From Pseudomonadales bacterium (GTDB taxonomy: Bacteria > Pseudomonadota > Gammaproteobacteria > Pseudomonadales > Pseudohongiellaceae): DNA of 64,000 nucleotides. The notes beneath the pieces were generated by a model. It saw only the letters and a program-made list of their open reading frames with translations. It was not told the origin of the DNA and did no database searches. Positions 48,194 through 57,932 of this stretch are shown here, one piece after another. The stretch covers positions 1 through 64,000 of the forward strand of contig JACKOJ010000003.1 in assembly GCA_024234325.1 (NCBI GenBank), written 5' to 3'. A program made the position numbers and the translations under genes. Position 1 is the stretch's first letter. The number at the start of each line of letters is the position of its first letter.

Positions 48194-48919
48194 ATGCGGT
48201 ACACGATGGACCTGAAGACACTGGTTGAACGGCACGACACCCCGGCAGGCAAGGCATTTGATCTGGTCGTTCAGGCCCTTATTCTGATTTCACTGATCAC
48301 CTTCTCGCTTGAAACCCTGCCCAATCTCAGCGCAGAGACCCATCACCTGCTGCGCATCGTGGAAGTGGTGATCGTGCTGCTGTTCACGGCGGAGTACGTG
48401 CTGCGCATTGCGGTGGCCGACCGCAAACTGTCCTATATCCTCAGCTTCTACGGGATTATCGACCTGCTGGCGATTCTGCCCTTCTATCTCGCCCTGGGCA
48501 TCGACATGCGTTCCCTGCGCGCCTTGCGCATGCTGCGGCTGTTCCGCCTGTTCAAGCTGGTGCGCTACAACAACGCCATCGAACGCTTCGCCCGGGCCTT
48601 CGCCATTGCCCGCGAAGAGATCGTGGTGTTTGCGGTGGTCACGGTGATTCTGCTGTTCTTCTCCGGCATCGGCATCTACTACTTCGAGCACGATGCCCAG
48701 CCGGAAGTCTTCAGCAGCATTTTCCACAGCCTGTGGTGGGCCATGGTGACCCTGACCACGGTGGGCTATGGCGACATGGTGCCGATTACGGCAGGCGGAC
48801 GCATCTTCACCTTCTTCATGCTGCTGATCGGCCTGGGCATTGTCGCCGTGCCGGCGGGCCTGCTGGCCTCGGCGCTGAACAAGGCACGCCGTGACGAAGA
48901 CGACGAGGCCGATGAGTGA
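48194..48919 (+). CDS. Voltage-gated potassium channel family protein
   Basis: The 241-aa protein has six membrane segments, an S4-like helix with regularly spaced Arg (SLRALRMLRLFRLFKLVR), a pore helix and the filter TTVGYGD, then S6 (FTFFMLLIGLGIVAVPAGLL). Potassium selectivity follows from the filter. The C-terminus is short and acidic with no regulatory domain. The start may be the ATG at 48194 or one 12 nt later. It diverges from hldE across 136 nt. Confidence 0.9.
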   Translation: MRYTMDLKTLVERHDTPAGKAFDLVVQALILISLITFSLETLPNLSAETHHLLRIVEVVIVLLFTAEYVLRIAVADRKLSYILSFYGIIDLLAILPFYLALGIDMRSLRALRMLRLFRLFKLVRYNNAIERFARAFAIAREEIVVFAVVTVILLFFSGIGIYYFEHDAQPEVFSSIFHSLWWAMVTLTTVGYGDMVPITAGGRIFTFFMLLIGLGIVAVPAGLLASALNKARRDEDDEADE

Positions 48920-48982
48920 GGCCAAGGTCTGCTACAATCGGCCCCCTTGCCCGGCATGACGGGTGCCATCTGTTGACTCGCT

Positions 48983-49942
48983 GTGAGTAAGAAATCCCAA
49001 AAATCCGATCGCCTGGGCGACTTCCTTGGCCCCCGCTACTGGCCCACGTGGCTGGGTTTCGGCGTGATCTGGCTGGCTGCGCAACTGCCCTTCTCGATGC
49101 AGATGCACATCGGTCGCCTGCTGGGCTGGCTCAGCTATCGCTTCGCCCGGGAACGGCGCCACATCTGCCAGACCAACATCGACCTGTGTTTTCCGGAGCT
49201 GAGCGCCGACGCCCGTGCACGGCTGGTGCGGGACACCTTCCGCTCCAACGGCATCGGAGTGATGGAGGTCGGCATGGCCTGGTGCCGACGCCCGCAGGAC
49301 TTTCGCAGTCGCGTCACCGTTCACGGGCTGGAGAATCTGGAACGGGCGGCTGCCGAGGGCAAGGGGGTGCTGCTGGTCTGTGCCCACTTCACCACGCTGG
49401 AGTTTGCGGGCAGCCTGCTGAGCCTGTTCCACAAGATGGACGTGTCCTACCGCCCTCACAAGAATCCTTTGTTTGAAACGCTGATGTACCGCTCCCGCCA
49501 CCGCCTGTACGCGAATGTCGTGGAGCGCGGAGATGTGCGCCTGGCGCTGCGCTGCCTGCAGCAGGGGCACACGCTGTGGTACGCGCCGGATCAGGACTAC
49601 GGGCGCAAACATTCGGTCTTCGTGAAGTTCTTCGGGGTACAGGCGGCCACCATCACAGCAACCAGTCGCTTTGCGTCGTTCAACAATTCCCGCGTGGTGT
49701 TCTTCAGTCATTACCGCAGTGAGGATGACTCGGGCTATCATCTGCACTTCAGCGAGCCGCTGACAAACTACCCAAGCGCAGACGAGGCGGCAGACGCACA
49801 ACGCATCAACGACGTGATCGAGGCGGCGGTAAGGCAACACCCGGAGCAATACCTGTGGCTGCACAAGCGCTTCAAGACCCAGGCGGACGGCGAAAATCCT
49901 TACCGAATTAAAAGACGTGCCGCCAAGGATAGTGGAGATTGA
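48983..49942 (+). CDS. lpxL: LpxL-type lipid A acyltransferase
   Basis: The 319-aa protein is an LPLAT superfamily lipid A acyltransferase. After an N-terminal anchor (WPTWLGFGVIWLAAQLPF) it shows CAHFTTLEFAG with the H-x4-E catalytic pair, FHKMDVSYRPHKNP, and WYAPDQDYGRKHSVFVKFFG. The glutamate form is typical of LpxL and not LpxM. It adds a secondary acyl chain to Kdo2-lipid IVA, downstream of WaaA in this window. GTG start at 48983. Confidence 0.88.
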   Translation: MSKKSQKSDRLGDFLGPRYWPTWLGFGVIWLAAQLPFSMQMHIGRLLGWLSYRFARERRHICQTNIDLCFPELSADARARLVRDTFRSNGIGVMEVGMAWCRRPQDFRSRVTVHGLENLERAAAEGKGVLLVCAHFTTLEFAGSLLSLFHKMDVSYRPHKNPLFETLMYRSRHRLYANVVERGDVRLALRCLQQGHTLWYAPDQDYGRKHSVFVKFFGVQAATITATSRFASFNNSRVVFFSHYRSEDDSGYHLHFSEPLTNYPSADEAADAQRINDVIEAAVRQHPEQYLWLHKRFKTQADGENPYRIKRRAAKDSGD

Positions 49943-50036
49943 GCATTAGACGCTCTCACTCTGTTTGGCATGTCCTGAATGTCTCCAAAGTCCCCCGGGG
50001 CAAACTACGAAGCACAAACCCACTATAAGATTTGAT

Positions 50037-51542
50037 ATGAATAACTACCTTCGCAGCAGCAACATCCGAACCCTGGCAGTGCTCGTCAGCCTGCTGCTGT
50101 CAGCGTGGCATGCCCTGCTCTACCCCATTCCCAATGCCGACGCCTTCGAGTATGCGCGTATTGCCCATGCCTATCTCGATGACGGCGTCGCCGCCGCGTT
50201 TGCACGTTACCCCTCTGTTATCTACCCCGTGCTTCTGGGCATCGTGCACCAACTGACCGGGCTCGATCTGTTTGTCGGCGGACAACTCATCAGTGCGCTG
50301 TTTTTCGCCCTGCTGGTCTACAGCTTCATCACCCTCGCACAACTGCTCCGCCCCACCCCCCGCGTCGGCCTGCTGGCGGCGCTGGTCGTTCTGGCATTTC
50401 CGTCCCTGAATGAAGTCCGCTCCCTGCTGATACGCGACACGCCGTTTCTGGCGCTCATGCTGACCGCTGCCGTGCAACTGATTCGTTTCGGGCTCACCTA
50501 TCGCCCCCGGCACGCCATCGCCTTTGTGCTGCTGAGTCTCGCTGCGGCGCTGTTCCGCGCCGAAGCGCTTGCCTATCTGGTGTTGGTGCCGCTCGCCCTG
50601 CTGTTCGGCAATCGGGAACAGTGGGGACGAAATGTGCGTGCCGTGCTGGCGCTGGAAGCGGTTCTGCTGGCTGCCGGCATGGCGGGTCTGCTGGCGGGAG
50701 CCGCAATGGGCGTGGACTTTGCGGGAGCGCTGCAGCGCATGCTTCAGGTGTACTGGCCCTTCCTGCGCGATGCTGTCAGCGCAATCTCGGCGGAAGACTC
50801 GCCGCTGAGCAAGGCGATCTTCGGGGAGTACGCCGCGAATTTCTCCGACGACAGTTTGTGGATCTTCATGCTGACCGGGCTGACGGCGGTCCTGGTCGTC
50901 ACCCTGATGGAAGCGTTCGGGCTGCCCAGCCTGATTCTGTTTGCCTGGAGCGCGCGCCGTATGCCGCGTGGCGAGACGACGGCAAGCCGCGTGCTGCTCG
51001 CCTACGCGCTTGTCGCCTTTCTGATTCTGCTGGGCTTTCTTCTGTTGACCCGCTTTCTGGCTCACCGCTACACGCTGCTCTTCTGCATGTCCTGCCTGGT
51101 GTTTCTGCCACTGATCATCGACCGTGCGTGGTCCAGCGCTGGAAGCAGCCAGCGCCCGCGTCTGTGGCAGGGCCTGCTGGTCTTTCTGCTGACTTTCAGT
51201 TTCGTGGATTCGCACGTCAGCTTCCACAACTCGGACGCCGCGCTGGAACAGGCAAGTGAATGGGTGCAGCAGAATACCCGGGCGGGGGATGCGGTGTTCA
51301 CCAACAACAGTTACATCGCCTATTACAGCGGACGAGTGGAGGACTACGACAAGGTCTTTCGCTATATCGCCGACGACGCGATCGAGAACACGAGTTTCGG
51401 CACCATCATTGTGCTGACACGCGGACGCGCCATCGATGAACAGATTCAACGCAATCTGGAGTTCCAGCGCATCGTGCCTCTGGCGCAATTCCCGGCCGGT
51501 GACGACCCGGAGGTGCTTATCTTCCGGCGTCTGGGGAACTAG
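50037..51542 (+). CDS. Membrane glycosyltransferase, GT39/ArnT-like
   Basis: The 501-aa protein has about ten hydrophobic segments and, after the first, a periplasmic loop with N-A-D-A-F-E-Y-A-R-I-A, the acidic motif of the GT39/PMT/ArnT-type C fold. Such enzymes move sugars from polyprenyl phosphate to lipid A or proteins. The soluble C-terminal domain (about 395-501) begins after the last helix. The ATG at 50037 precedes N-N-Y-L-R. Placed between lpxL and the carbamoyltransferase, it probably modifies LPS, but the acceptor is unproven. Confidence 0.72.
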   Translation: MNNYLRSSNIRTLAVLVSLLLSAWHALLYPIPNADAFEYARIAHAYLDDGVAAAFARYPSVIYPVLLGIVHQLTGLDLFVGGQLISALFFALLVYSFITLAQLLRPTPRVGLLAALVVLAFPSLNEVRSLLIRDTPFLALMLTAAVQLIRFGLTYRPRHAIAFVLLSLAAALFRAEALAYLVLVPLALLFGNREQWGRNVRAVLALEAVLLAAGMAGLLAGAAMGVDFAGALQRMLQVYWPFLRDAVSAISAEDSPLSKAIFGEYAANFSDDSLWIFMLTGLTAVLVVTLMEAFGLPSLILFAWSARRMPRGETTASRVLLAYALVAFLILLGFLLLTRFLAHRYTLLFCMSCLVFLPLIIDRAWSSAGSSQRPRLWQGLLVFLLTFSFVDSHVSFHNSDAALEQASEWVQQNTRAGDAVFTNNSYIAYYSGRVEDYDKVFRYIADDAIENTSFGTIIVLTRGRAIDEQIQRNLEFQRIVPLAQFPAGDDPEVLIFRRLGN

Positions 51543-51560
51543 GATCGAGCCTGCACAGGG

Positions 51561-53312
51561 TCAATTGTCCCAGTCCGGCTCCGGTCGCTTGGTTACCAGC
51601 ACGTCCTGCATGATCATGTATTCCAGATCGGAGCCGAAGAACAGGTTCAACGCGTCCTCCGGGGAACAGACCATGGCCTCGCCGGGACGGTTCAGGGACG
51701 AGTTGAGCAGAATGCCGTAGCCACTGCGGGTTTCAAATTCCTTCAGCAGGCGGTAGAAGCGCGGGTTCGCTTCCTTGCGTACGACGTGCGCGCGCGAGGT
51801 GCCATCCTGGTACACCAGCCCCGGCACCATCTCCTGCCACTTTTTGGTGATATTGAAGGTCATGGTCATGTAATCCGCCGGCTGTTCGTTCTCCAGCACC
51901 TCGCCCGCCAGGGTATCGAGAATGCTGGGCGAGAAAGAACGCCAGCGCTCACGGAACTTGATCTTCTTGTTCACCGCTTCCACGGATTCGCTGCGCAGGG
52001 GATTCGCGAGAATACAGCGATTGCCCAGTGCCCTGGAGCCGAACTCCATGCGGCTCTGGAACCACCCGACCAGGTGTCCCTCATTGAGCAGATCGGCGGC
52101 TTTCGCCGCCGGGTTCTCCAGCACCTCGAAGACCGGCTTTTCCCGATGCTGTTCGCAGGCACGCACGCAGCGGTCAGTCGTGTAGCGCGGCCCGAGGAAT
52201 GCGTTCTTGTGTCCGTGAATGGGCACGTTCTGGCGCGACAGGGTGTACGCTGCCGCGCCGATCGCAGTGCCTGCATCGCCTGCGGCGGGCGGCACAAACA
52301 ATTCCTTCACCATGGGCAGGTCGGCCAGGCGCTGATTGAGCTTCACGTTCAGCGCACCGGTGCCCGCAAACGCGAGCTTGCCGGTCTCCTTGAGAATGTC
52401 GGACAGATAGTGGCACACCAGTGATACGGCGGCCTCTTCATAGAGCTTCTGGATGCTGGCGGCATAGTGCACATAGGGGTCCTGGAACAGCTCGCCTGCG
52501 CGGTGAGGCCCCAGCAGCTTCACCAGTTTGTTGCTGAAGAAGTGCCCGCGGGACTTGTCCTTGTAGCGGCGCAGACCGACGGTGCCGATCAGCCTGGTGT
52601 TCACGCGGAAGTGTTTGCCGTCAAATTTCACCAGCGGAGACAGATCGTATTTGTCCGGGTCGCCGTAGGTGGCCATGCCCATCACCTTGGCGTCGCCGTC
52701 GAGCATGTCGAACCCGAGATAATCTGTGATGGCGCCGTACATGCCGGCGAGTGAATCAGGATCGTAGAACTCCTTGATCTTGTGGATATGGCCGTTCTCG
52801 CCATAGCCGAGAAACATGGAGGCATACTCGCCCTTCATGTCGATGGTCAGAATGGCTGTCTTCTCGGCAAACCCGCTCATGTGATACGCGCTGCTGGCGT
52901 GCGCGAGCTGGTGCTGCACGGGTACAAAACGCACCTTGTGCCAGGGAATCTTCAGCTCGTCGAGAAGCTGCTTCACCTCGTGCACGTAGCGGCGATAGCG
53001 ACGGTTGCCGTTGAACAGCGCATCGATGCTGCGCTCCGGCGCGTACCAGTAGCGTCGTGCGTAGTGCCAGCGGGCCGGGCTGAACAGGGAGATGGGGGCG
53101 TAGGACACGGCAACGGTGTTGATATCCCGCGGCTTGATCTTGGCAGAACGGATACAGAAGCGGGCAGCGTCACGCGGCATGCATCCCTTCGCATGCTTGC
53201 GCCGGACCAGTCGCTCCTCTTCTACCGCCGCCACCAGATTGCCATCCACGAACAAGGCTGCAGCCGCGTCGTGCCCCAGAGCGCCGGAAAGTCCCAACGT
53301 GATAAGTGCCAT
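51561..53312 (-). CDS. Carbamoyltransferase, probably LPS-core modifying
   Basis: The 583-aa protein is a NodU/CmcH-type O-carbamoyltransferase: GLSGALGHDAAAALFVDG at the start, VQHQLAHASSAYHMSGF with metal-binding His, LTIDMKGEYASMFLG, then a C-terminal YrdC-like/Sua5-type domain with GWFQSRMEFGSRALGNRCILA and LLNSSLNRPGEAMV. It transfers carbamoyl from carbamoyl phosphate. In Pseudomonas a homolog near waaP carbamoylates core heptose (WapO, as I recall), so the same role is likely here. Its start overlaps the last base of the kinase gene. Confidence 0.85.
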   Translation of the reverse strand: MALITLGLSGALGHDAAAALFVDGNLVAAVEEERLVRRKHAKGCMPRDAARFCIRSAKIKPRDINTVAVSYAPISLFSPARWHYARRYWYAPERSIDALFNGNRRYRRYVHEVKQLLDELKIPWHKVRFVPVQHQLAHASSAYHMSGFAEKTAILTIDMKGEYASMFLGYGENGHIHKIKEFYDPDSLAGMYGAITDYLGFDMLDGDAKVMGMATYGDPDKYDLSPLVKFDGKHFRVNTRLIGTVGLRRYKDKSRGHFFSNKLVKLLGPHRAGELFQDPYVHYAASIQKLYEEAAVSLVCHYLSDILKETGKLAFAGTGALNVKLNQRLADLPMVKELFVPPAAGDAGTAIGAAAYTLSRQNVPIHGHKNAFLGPRYTTDRCVRACEQHREKPVFEVLENPAAKAADLLNEGHLVGWFQSRMEFGSRALGNRCILANPLRSESVEAVNKKIKFRERWRSFSPSILDTLAGEVLENEQPADYMTMTFNITKKWQEMVPGLVYQDGTSRAHVVRKEANPRFYRLLKEFETRSGYGILLNSSLNRPGEAMVCSPEDALNLFFGSDLEYMIMQDVLVTKRPEPDWDN

Positions 53313-54805
53313 TATGATCCCGTCGTAAAGTAGTCGGATTCATCCTGCAACTGCGCCAGCATCGTCAACACCTGCTGTTCGCGTTCAGGGTCGTTCTCCC
53401 AGTTTTTGGCGAATCGTTGTAAATCCTTGCCGAAGGCTTTCGCGAAACGGCGCTGATCAGACTCCTGAAACATGCCGTCGAGATCCAGCACCGTCAGGCC
53501 CTGATCTGTCACCAGGAAATTGGTGGCCTTCATATCGCCGTGGACGATGCCGTAGTCGCGCATTGCCCGAAACAGTGCCCTGAACTGATCCAGCGTCCGG
53601 GTCCAGGCGGGCGAGTTTATAGGCTCTTTCTCCAGGAAATGCAAGGCGTCCTCCCCTTCCACAAACTCGCACAGAAAGTAGGCCTCGCGACGCAGCGAAC
53701 CGAAGCGCCATTCCATCATCAGCAGAGGTTTCGGCGTGGCAATGCCGAGCATGTCCAGCATGTGTGCGTTGCGCCAGCACACCCAGGCACGGCTGGGCTG
53801 AAACAGGCGGCGAATGCGATGCCACAGGCTCTTGATGTTGTAGCGCTTGAGCACATAGGGCTTGCCGTCGATCATCACTTTGGCAACGGTGGCCGTGCGC
53901 CCGCCCTTGATCAGCGTGCCGCTGTCAATGTACGTGTCGGGTTGCTGCAGGAATCGCTGCAGGTCTTCGGATTCCAGCCCGCGCTCATACACAATGTAAT
54001 GGTTCCAGTCGCGCAGAAAGGCATTGGCACTGGTCTCCCGGTACAACTTCTTCAGGACAGTACGCAGACGCATTGTGCGTTTCCTGCGCAGCAGCGCACG
54101 GAACACAGCGGTATCCTCACTCAGCCCGGTACCGGGGCGCTGCTGCCGGTAGTAGTCATACAGCCCCGGCGCCAGCTCGTCATTGCTGACGGGAAACTGC
54201 GCCAGAAACAGTGCCAGATTACGCAGGGCATTCACGCTGTCCACGCCTTCTCCATGCTGGGTGAACTGCTCCAGCTCACCTGCGTCGAGCAGGTAAATGT
54301 CGTCACCGTGCAACAGGAAGTTGTCGAGATGGATATCGCGCTGCAGCAGCCCGCGCTCGTGACAGTCGGCGATGAGTGCGACCACGCTTCTCAACAGCGC
54401 ATCGCGCGCTTCGGTGTCGGCCTGTTCCCAGCACTGGCTCAGGTTCTTGCCTCCCTCGATGTAACGCAGCAAAACAAAACCGCAATGACCGTCCAGCGTC
54501 TCGCCACGGCCAAGAAGCGTGGCGGTCTGAATGCCAAGGGTCTGCATGGCGGTAATGCCCTGCACTTCCCGCTCCAGTTGTTGTGCCCAGCGCGGGCGTG
54601 CGAAGAACAGCTTGACCACCACCGTCTGTCCCTGCCAGCGCGCAAGCGCCACAAGGCGGCGCTTCGGCACCACGCGGAACACGTGCAGCAGCTCCAGCGT
54701 CTGGGCGGTGTCACCCACACGATTGCGCAGGCGCACCTCCAGCGTCGCAGGCAGGGGCAGCGTACGTCCACCGGCAAGCAGAGTGGCTGTGGTGATAACA
54801 CTCAT
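53312..54805 (-). CDS. Two-domain LPS core kinase-like protein (WapP/WapQ-like fusion)
   Basis: The 497-aa protein has two protein-kinase-like folds in tandem. Domain 1 (about 1-245): VVKLFFARPRW with the Lys, then LLQRDIHLDNFLL and IYLLDAGE. Domain 2 (about 265-480): PYVLKRYNIKSLWHR, then YGIVHGDMKATNFLV and LTVLDLDGM. Both keep catalytic Asp and metal-site Asp, so both may be active. They resemble InaA/Kdo-kinase family proteins. In Pseudomonas two separate kinase-like genes (wapP, wapQ) follow waaP, so this may be their fusion. ATGA overlap with waaP; ATG at 54805. Confidence 0.82.
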   Translation of the reverse strand: MSVITTATLLAGGRTLPLPATLEVRLRNRVGDTAQTLELLHVFRVVPKRRLVALARWQGQTVVVKLFFARPRWAQQLEREVQGITAMQTLGIQTATLLGRGETLDGHCGFVLLRYIEGGKNLSQCWEQADTEARDALLRSVVALIADCHERGLLQRDIHLDNFLLHGDDIYLLDAGELEQFTQHGEGVDSVNALRNLALFLAQFPVSNDELAPGLYDYYRQQRPGTGLSEDTAVFRALLRRKRTMRLRTVLKKLYRETSANAFLRDWNHYIVYERGLESEDLQRFLQQPDTYIDSGTLIKGGRTATVAKVMIDGKPYVLKRYNIKSLWHRIRRLFQPSRAWVCWRNAHMLDMLGIATPKPLLMMEWRFGSLRREAYFLCEFVEGEDALHFLEKEPINSPAWTRTLDQFRALFRAMRDYGIVHGDMKATNFLVTDQGLTVLDLDGMFQESDQRRFAKAFGKDLQRFAKNWENDPEREQQVLTMLAQLQDESDYFTTGS

Positions 54806-55617
54806 GATGTGCCCATTCCAGGAGTCAGTTTGCGGTCCATGCGCATTGCACGCGCCTGCACCTGTGCCCAGAAATGTTTCTGTTCCTGTAAACACTGCCG
54901 CAGCGGCAGCTCGCTGTACCTGCGCACGAAACGCAGGAAGTCCTGCCGGTTCAGCCCAATATGCAAGGCCGAAAAATACAGCCCCGCCACGTCCTTGACG
55001 ATCCAGCGTTGCGGCAGATTGCGGCGGATCATCGCGCGGTGCAAGTCGATGACCGAGAGCCGGGGAACTTCGATCTCACCACGGGCAAATGCCTCGGCGT
55101 CGTGCAGATGAAAATGGCACAGATAGTAATCGCGATGGCACATGCCGCTGCGATGGATGCGGCGACTGATGTCGGCCAATGCGTCTATCAAACGATGTTT
55201 CACGGCAAGCGAAGGGCGCTGCTGTGGCCAGTCGCGACAGAAGTCTTCCAGACTGACCGTCTCTTCCAGCGCCTCGGTGAGAATGAAAGACTCTCGGCTT
55301 GCGGGACTCAGCCCACGGCTGCCGAAACCCACCGTGGTCATGGTGGCCACGCCAATGCTGTGCAGATGCGCAATGGCGCACCATTCGTTTCCCGCACCCA
55401 GCACGGGTTTTCTCAGGTTCAGCAGATTCTTGAAAATCTCCCCCCACCCTACTCCGTGATGAATCTTGGCAAAAAAGTGCCTGCCCTCCCACTCAAAGCG
55501 CAGTGTGCGACGGCCTTTCACGTTGCGGTAGATATCGCCCTGCAGAGCTTCGACTTTTGCGAACGGGTCTTCGCCCTGCCAGGCGCTTGCGAAATCCTCG
55601 CGCAGGTTCACGATCAT
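54802..55617 (-). CDS. waaP: LPS core heptose(I) kinase
   Basis: The 271-aa protein (E. coli WaaP 265 aa) has the family signatures: FVE-like ALQGDIYRNVKGRRTLRF start, KIHHGVGWGEIFKNLL, LTEALEETVSLEDFC, the CHRDYYLCHFHL catalytic loop and LSVIDLHRAMIRR with the metal Asp. It phosphorylates heptose I of the inner core, needed for outer-membrane stability and essential in Pseudomonas. It overlaps waaG and the next kinase gene by 4 nt each. Confidence 0.96.
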   Translation of the reverse strand: MIVNLREDFASAWQGEDPFAKVEALQGDIYRNVKGRRTLRFEWEGRHFFAKIHHGVGWGEIFKNLLNLRKPVLGAGNEWCAIAHLHSIGVATMTTVGFGSRGLSPASRESFILTEALEETVSLEDFCRDWPQQRPSLAVKHRLIDALADISRRIHRSGMCHRDYYLCHFHLHDAEAFARGEIEVPRLSVIDLHRAMIRRNLPQRWIVKDVAGLYFSALHIGLNRQDFLRFVRRYSELPLRQCLQEQKHFWAQVQARAMRMDRKLTPGMGTS

Positions 55618-56777
55618 GGTGCGACCTCCGGCACGGCCTCGCGCAGATCAGGCAAGGCCTCGCGCGCGAACGTTTCGATCAGACCCGCCACGGTGGTCGG
55701 CATGCTGTAGAGATCTTCGCGGCGCCCGTACTCGATGCCGCTGCGACTGAACTTTTCCCGCTTGTCGGCGCGCAGCATGGTCAGCAGATGACGGTTCAGG
55801 GTCTGTTGCTCAAAGGGATTCGGGCAGACGATACCGGAGCCTGCGCGCTCGACATGAAAGGCATACCCGCAGGTGGCTGTGGTCAGCACCGGCAGACCGG
55901 CGATGGTCGCCTCCAGCAGAACATACCCGGCGCTCTCGCTGTAAGCCGGGTGCAGCAGCAGATCGCAACCCACCAGAAAGCGCGGCACATCGTCGCGACC
56001 GCCGAGAAAACGACAGCGATCGGCAATGCCCAGACGCGCCGCCTGACGCAGAAAGCGATCGGGTTTGTCCTGCCCCACAACAAAATAGCGAACCCGCCCG
56101 CGCATCGCTTCTGGCAGCGCCGCAATCGCCTTTAGCGAACGGTCGATGCCCTTGATGACGAAGCCTGAACCGATCTGCACAATGGCCAGATCGTCCTCTT
56201 CCAGCTCCATCTCGCGGCGAAACGCTGCGCGAATCTCTGCTGCATTTTCCGGCACCTTGCGATCCGCCTCGATGCCCGGGGGAATATCGACAAAGCGGGA
56301 TTCGCTGCCGGGGTAGTAATGGCTGAACTGTTCCCGCTGCAAGGGAGAAAGCAGCAGCACCCGGGTGTCTGCGTGCGGTCCAAAGACGGCTGTTTCGTAC
56401 TGGCTGAAGTGGCGATAGCGCGGCGTGAAGCGATAGTAGAAACCTCGCTGGGTCTGTGCGCGCTCGGCAAAGCAGGGGTCGGCGGCAAAATACACGTCCA
56501 GGCCCGGCATCTTGTTGAAACCGATCACCAGATCGGCGGGCTGCTCATGCAGCCGCTGCATCACTTTCTCGGTGAAGTTACGGTAGAGCGCATGGCGGCT
56601 CCAGGCCTTGATGTCGAGCAGTTCGATGTCCAGTGCTTCCGGCTGCTCTCCCTGCCACTTCATGGTGTAGACGCGCACACGATGACCCCGCGCGGCACAG
56701 GCAAGTGCAACGCGCAGAAAATCGCGCTGCTGGCCCCCGTAGGGAAAGTAACTGTAAATCAGAAAGGCAAGGTTCAT
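55614..56777 (-). CDS. waaG: LPS core alpha-glycosyltransferase, GT4
   Basis: The 387-aa protein is a GT-B enzyme of family 4. The N-terminal acceptor domain reads LAFLIYSYFPYGGQQRDFLRVALACAARGH in part; the C-terminal donor domain has IQIGSGFVIKGIDRSLKAI and HPAYSESAGYVLLEATIAGLPVLTT with the E-x7-E motif. It adds the first outer-core hexose to heptose II. ATGA overlaps both neighbours, so translation runs on from waaC. Confidence 0.93.
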   Translation of the reverse strand: MNLAFLIYSYFPYGGQQRDFLRVALACAARGHRVRVYTMKWQGEQPEALDIELLDIKAWSRHALYRNFTEKVMQRLHEQPADLVIGFNKMPGLDVYFAADPCFAERAQTQRGFYYRFTPRYRHFSQYETAVFGPHADTRVLLLSPLQREQFSHYYPGSESRFVDIPPGIEADRKVPENAAEIRAAFRREMELEEDDLAIVQIGSGFVIKGIDRSLKAIAALPEAMRGRVRYFVVGQDKPDRFLRQAARLGIADRCRFLGGRDDVPRFLVGCDLLLHPAYSESAGYVLLEATIAGLPVLTTATCGYAFHVERAGSGIVCPNPFEQQTLNRHLLTMLRADKREKFSRSGIEYGRREDLYSMPTTVAGLIETFAREALPDLREAVPEVAP

Positions 56778-57865
56778 GAGACCGCCACACGTGCCCCGCG
56801 CCGGGCAATCAGTTCTTCCAGCGCCATCAGCACCTGCGCCGGCGGATGCGTGCTGAAACAGGGTGGATTCACCACCAGACTTTCCCCCCCGATCGCAACG
56901 GTGTGCGCATCGCCCTGATACTGGCAGGTCTTGCTCATGCAGGGCGCGCAGGCCAGCGTGGAGGCCAGTTGCACCTGGTGTTGTCCGAAGGTGCCGGACA
57001 GCCCCGGATTGGTGGCGCCGTAAAGCGACACAGCAGGGGTGGCAAGCGCGGCGGCAAGGTGCCCCAACCCGGTGTCCACGGCAACGACCCCGTCCGCGCG
57101 GGCAATGTGTTGCGCCATGCCTTTCAGGGTCTGGCGTTCCAGAACGCTCACGGCGGAAAAGCCCTGTGCAATCGCCTGCGCACGCTCCCGTTCACTCTCG
57201 CTGCCCCAGGGCAGTTGCACCCGATACCCGCGCGCGCTGGCGAGCCTGGCCAGTTCACGCCAGAACGGCACGGGCCAGTGCTTGCTCTGCCAGGTGGTGC
57301 CGTGCAGAAAAAGCAGTACACCACTGGGCGTATGTTCGGGACTGACGCCAATCCGTGTCAGATCGATCCCGTAGTCGATCTCACCGAGCTGATCTTCCTG
57401 CAGGGGGTAGTTCAAGGCGCGCGAGAACAGCTCCCTTACCCGTTGCACGGCGTGTTCGTCCCGGGGCACCGAATACACCTTGTTATAGAACAGTGTCGCC
57501 ATGGGTTCCTTGACCGTACTGTCACTGAGACCCACCGTGAGCCCCTTCGACAGGCGCGAGATGAATCCGCTCTTGATCAGGCCCTGCGCGTCGATGACCA
57601 GGTCGTAATGCTCGCGCTTCAGGTCGGTCTTGAAATCGGCGTATTCGCCATTGCGCAGGGTCTTCAGAATGCTCTTGCGCCAGCGCCGGAACGCGACAGG
57701 AATCACCCGATCCACTGCCGGGTGCCAGCCAGGAATCTCGACAAAGTTCTCCTCCACCACCCAGTCAAACTGCAGGCGGCGGTTGGCCCTCTTCGCATCC
57801 GTCACCGCCGGGAGTGTGTGGATCACATCCCCGAGCGAAGAGACCTTCACTATTAAGACTCGCAA
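56774..57865 (-). CDS. waaC: LPS heptosyltransferase I
   Basis: The 363-aa protein is a GT9 enzyme: VLIVKVSSLGDVIHTLPAVTDA start, DLVIDAQGLIKSG, FLHGTTWQSKHWP, and AVDTGLGHLAAALATPAVSLYG near the ADP-heptose site. It transfers the first L,D-heptose to Kdo. It is longer than E. coli WaaC (319 aa), with an extended C-terminus that has three Cys (ACAPCMSKTC). It lies 67 nt downstream of waaF and overlaps waaG by 4 nt. Confidence 0.95.
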   Translation of the reverse strand: MRVLIVKVSSLGDVIHTLPAVTDAKRANRRLQFDWVVEENFVEIPGWHPAVDRVIPVAFRRWRKSILKTLRNGEYADFKTDLKREHYDLVIDAQGLIKSGFISRLSKGLTVGLSDSTVKEPMATLFYNKVYSVPRDEHAVQRVRELFSRALNYPLQEDQLGEIDYGIDLTRIGVSPEHTPSGVLLFLHGTTWQSKHWPVPFWRELARLASARGYRVQLPWGSESERERAQAIAQGFSAVSVLERQTLKGMAQHIARADGVVAVDTGLGHLAAALATPAVSLYGATNPGLSGTFGQHQVQLASTLACAPCMSKTCQYQGDAHTVAIGGESLVVNPPCFSTHPPAQVLMALEELIARRGARVAVS

Positions 57866-57932
57866 AACTGGTCATTCCCCCTGCGCGGGTTTCTTCCTGA
57901 AGCAGGAAGCCCCCTCTTGTGTTGTCGCGATG

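Noticed and set aside
53540..55111. 523-aa rightward frame across the LPS kinase genes
   Set aside because: It is opposite two kinase genes with intact catalytic motifs and no ribosome binding site supports it.
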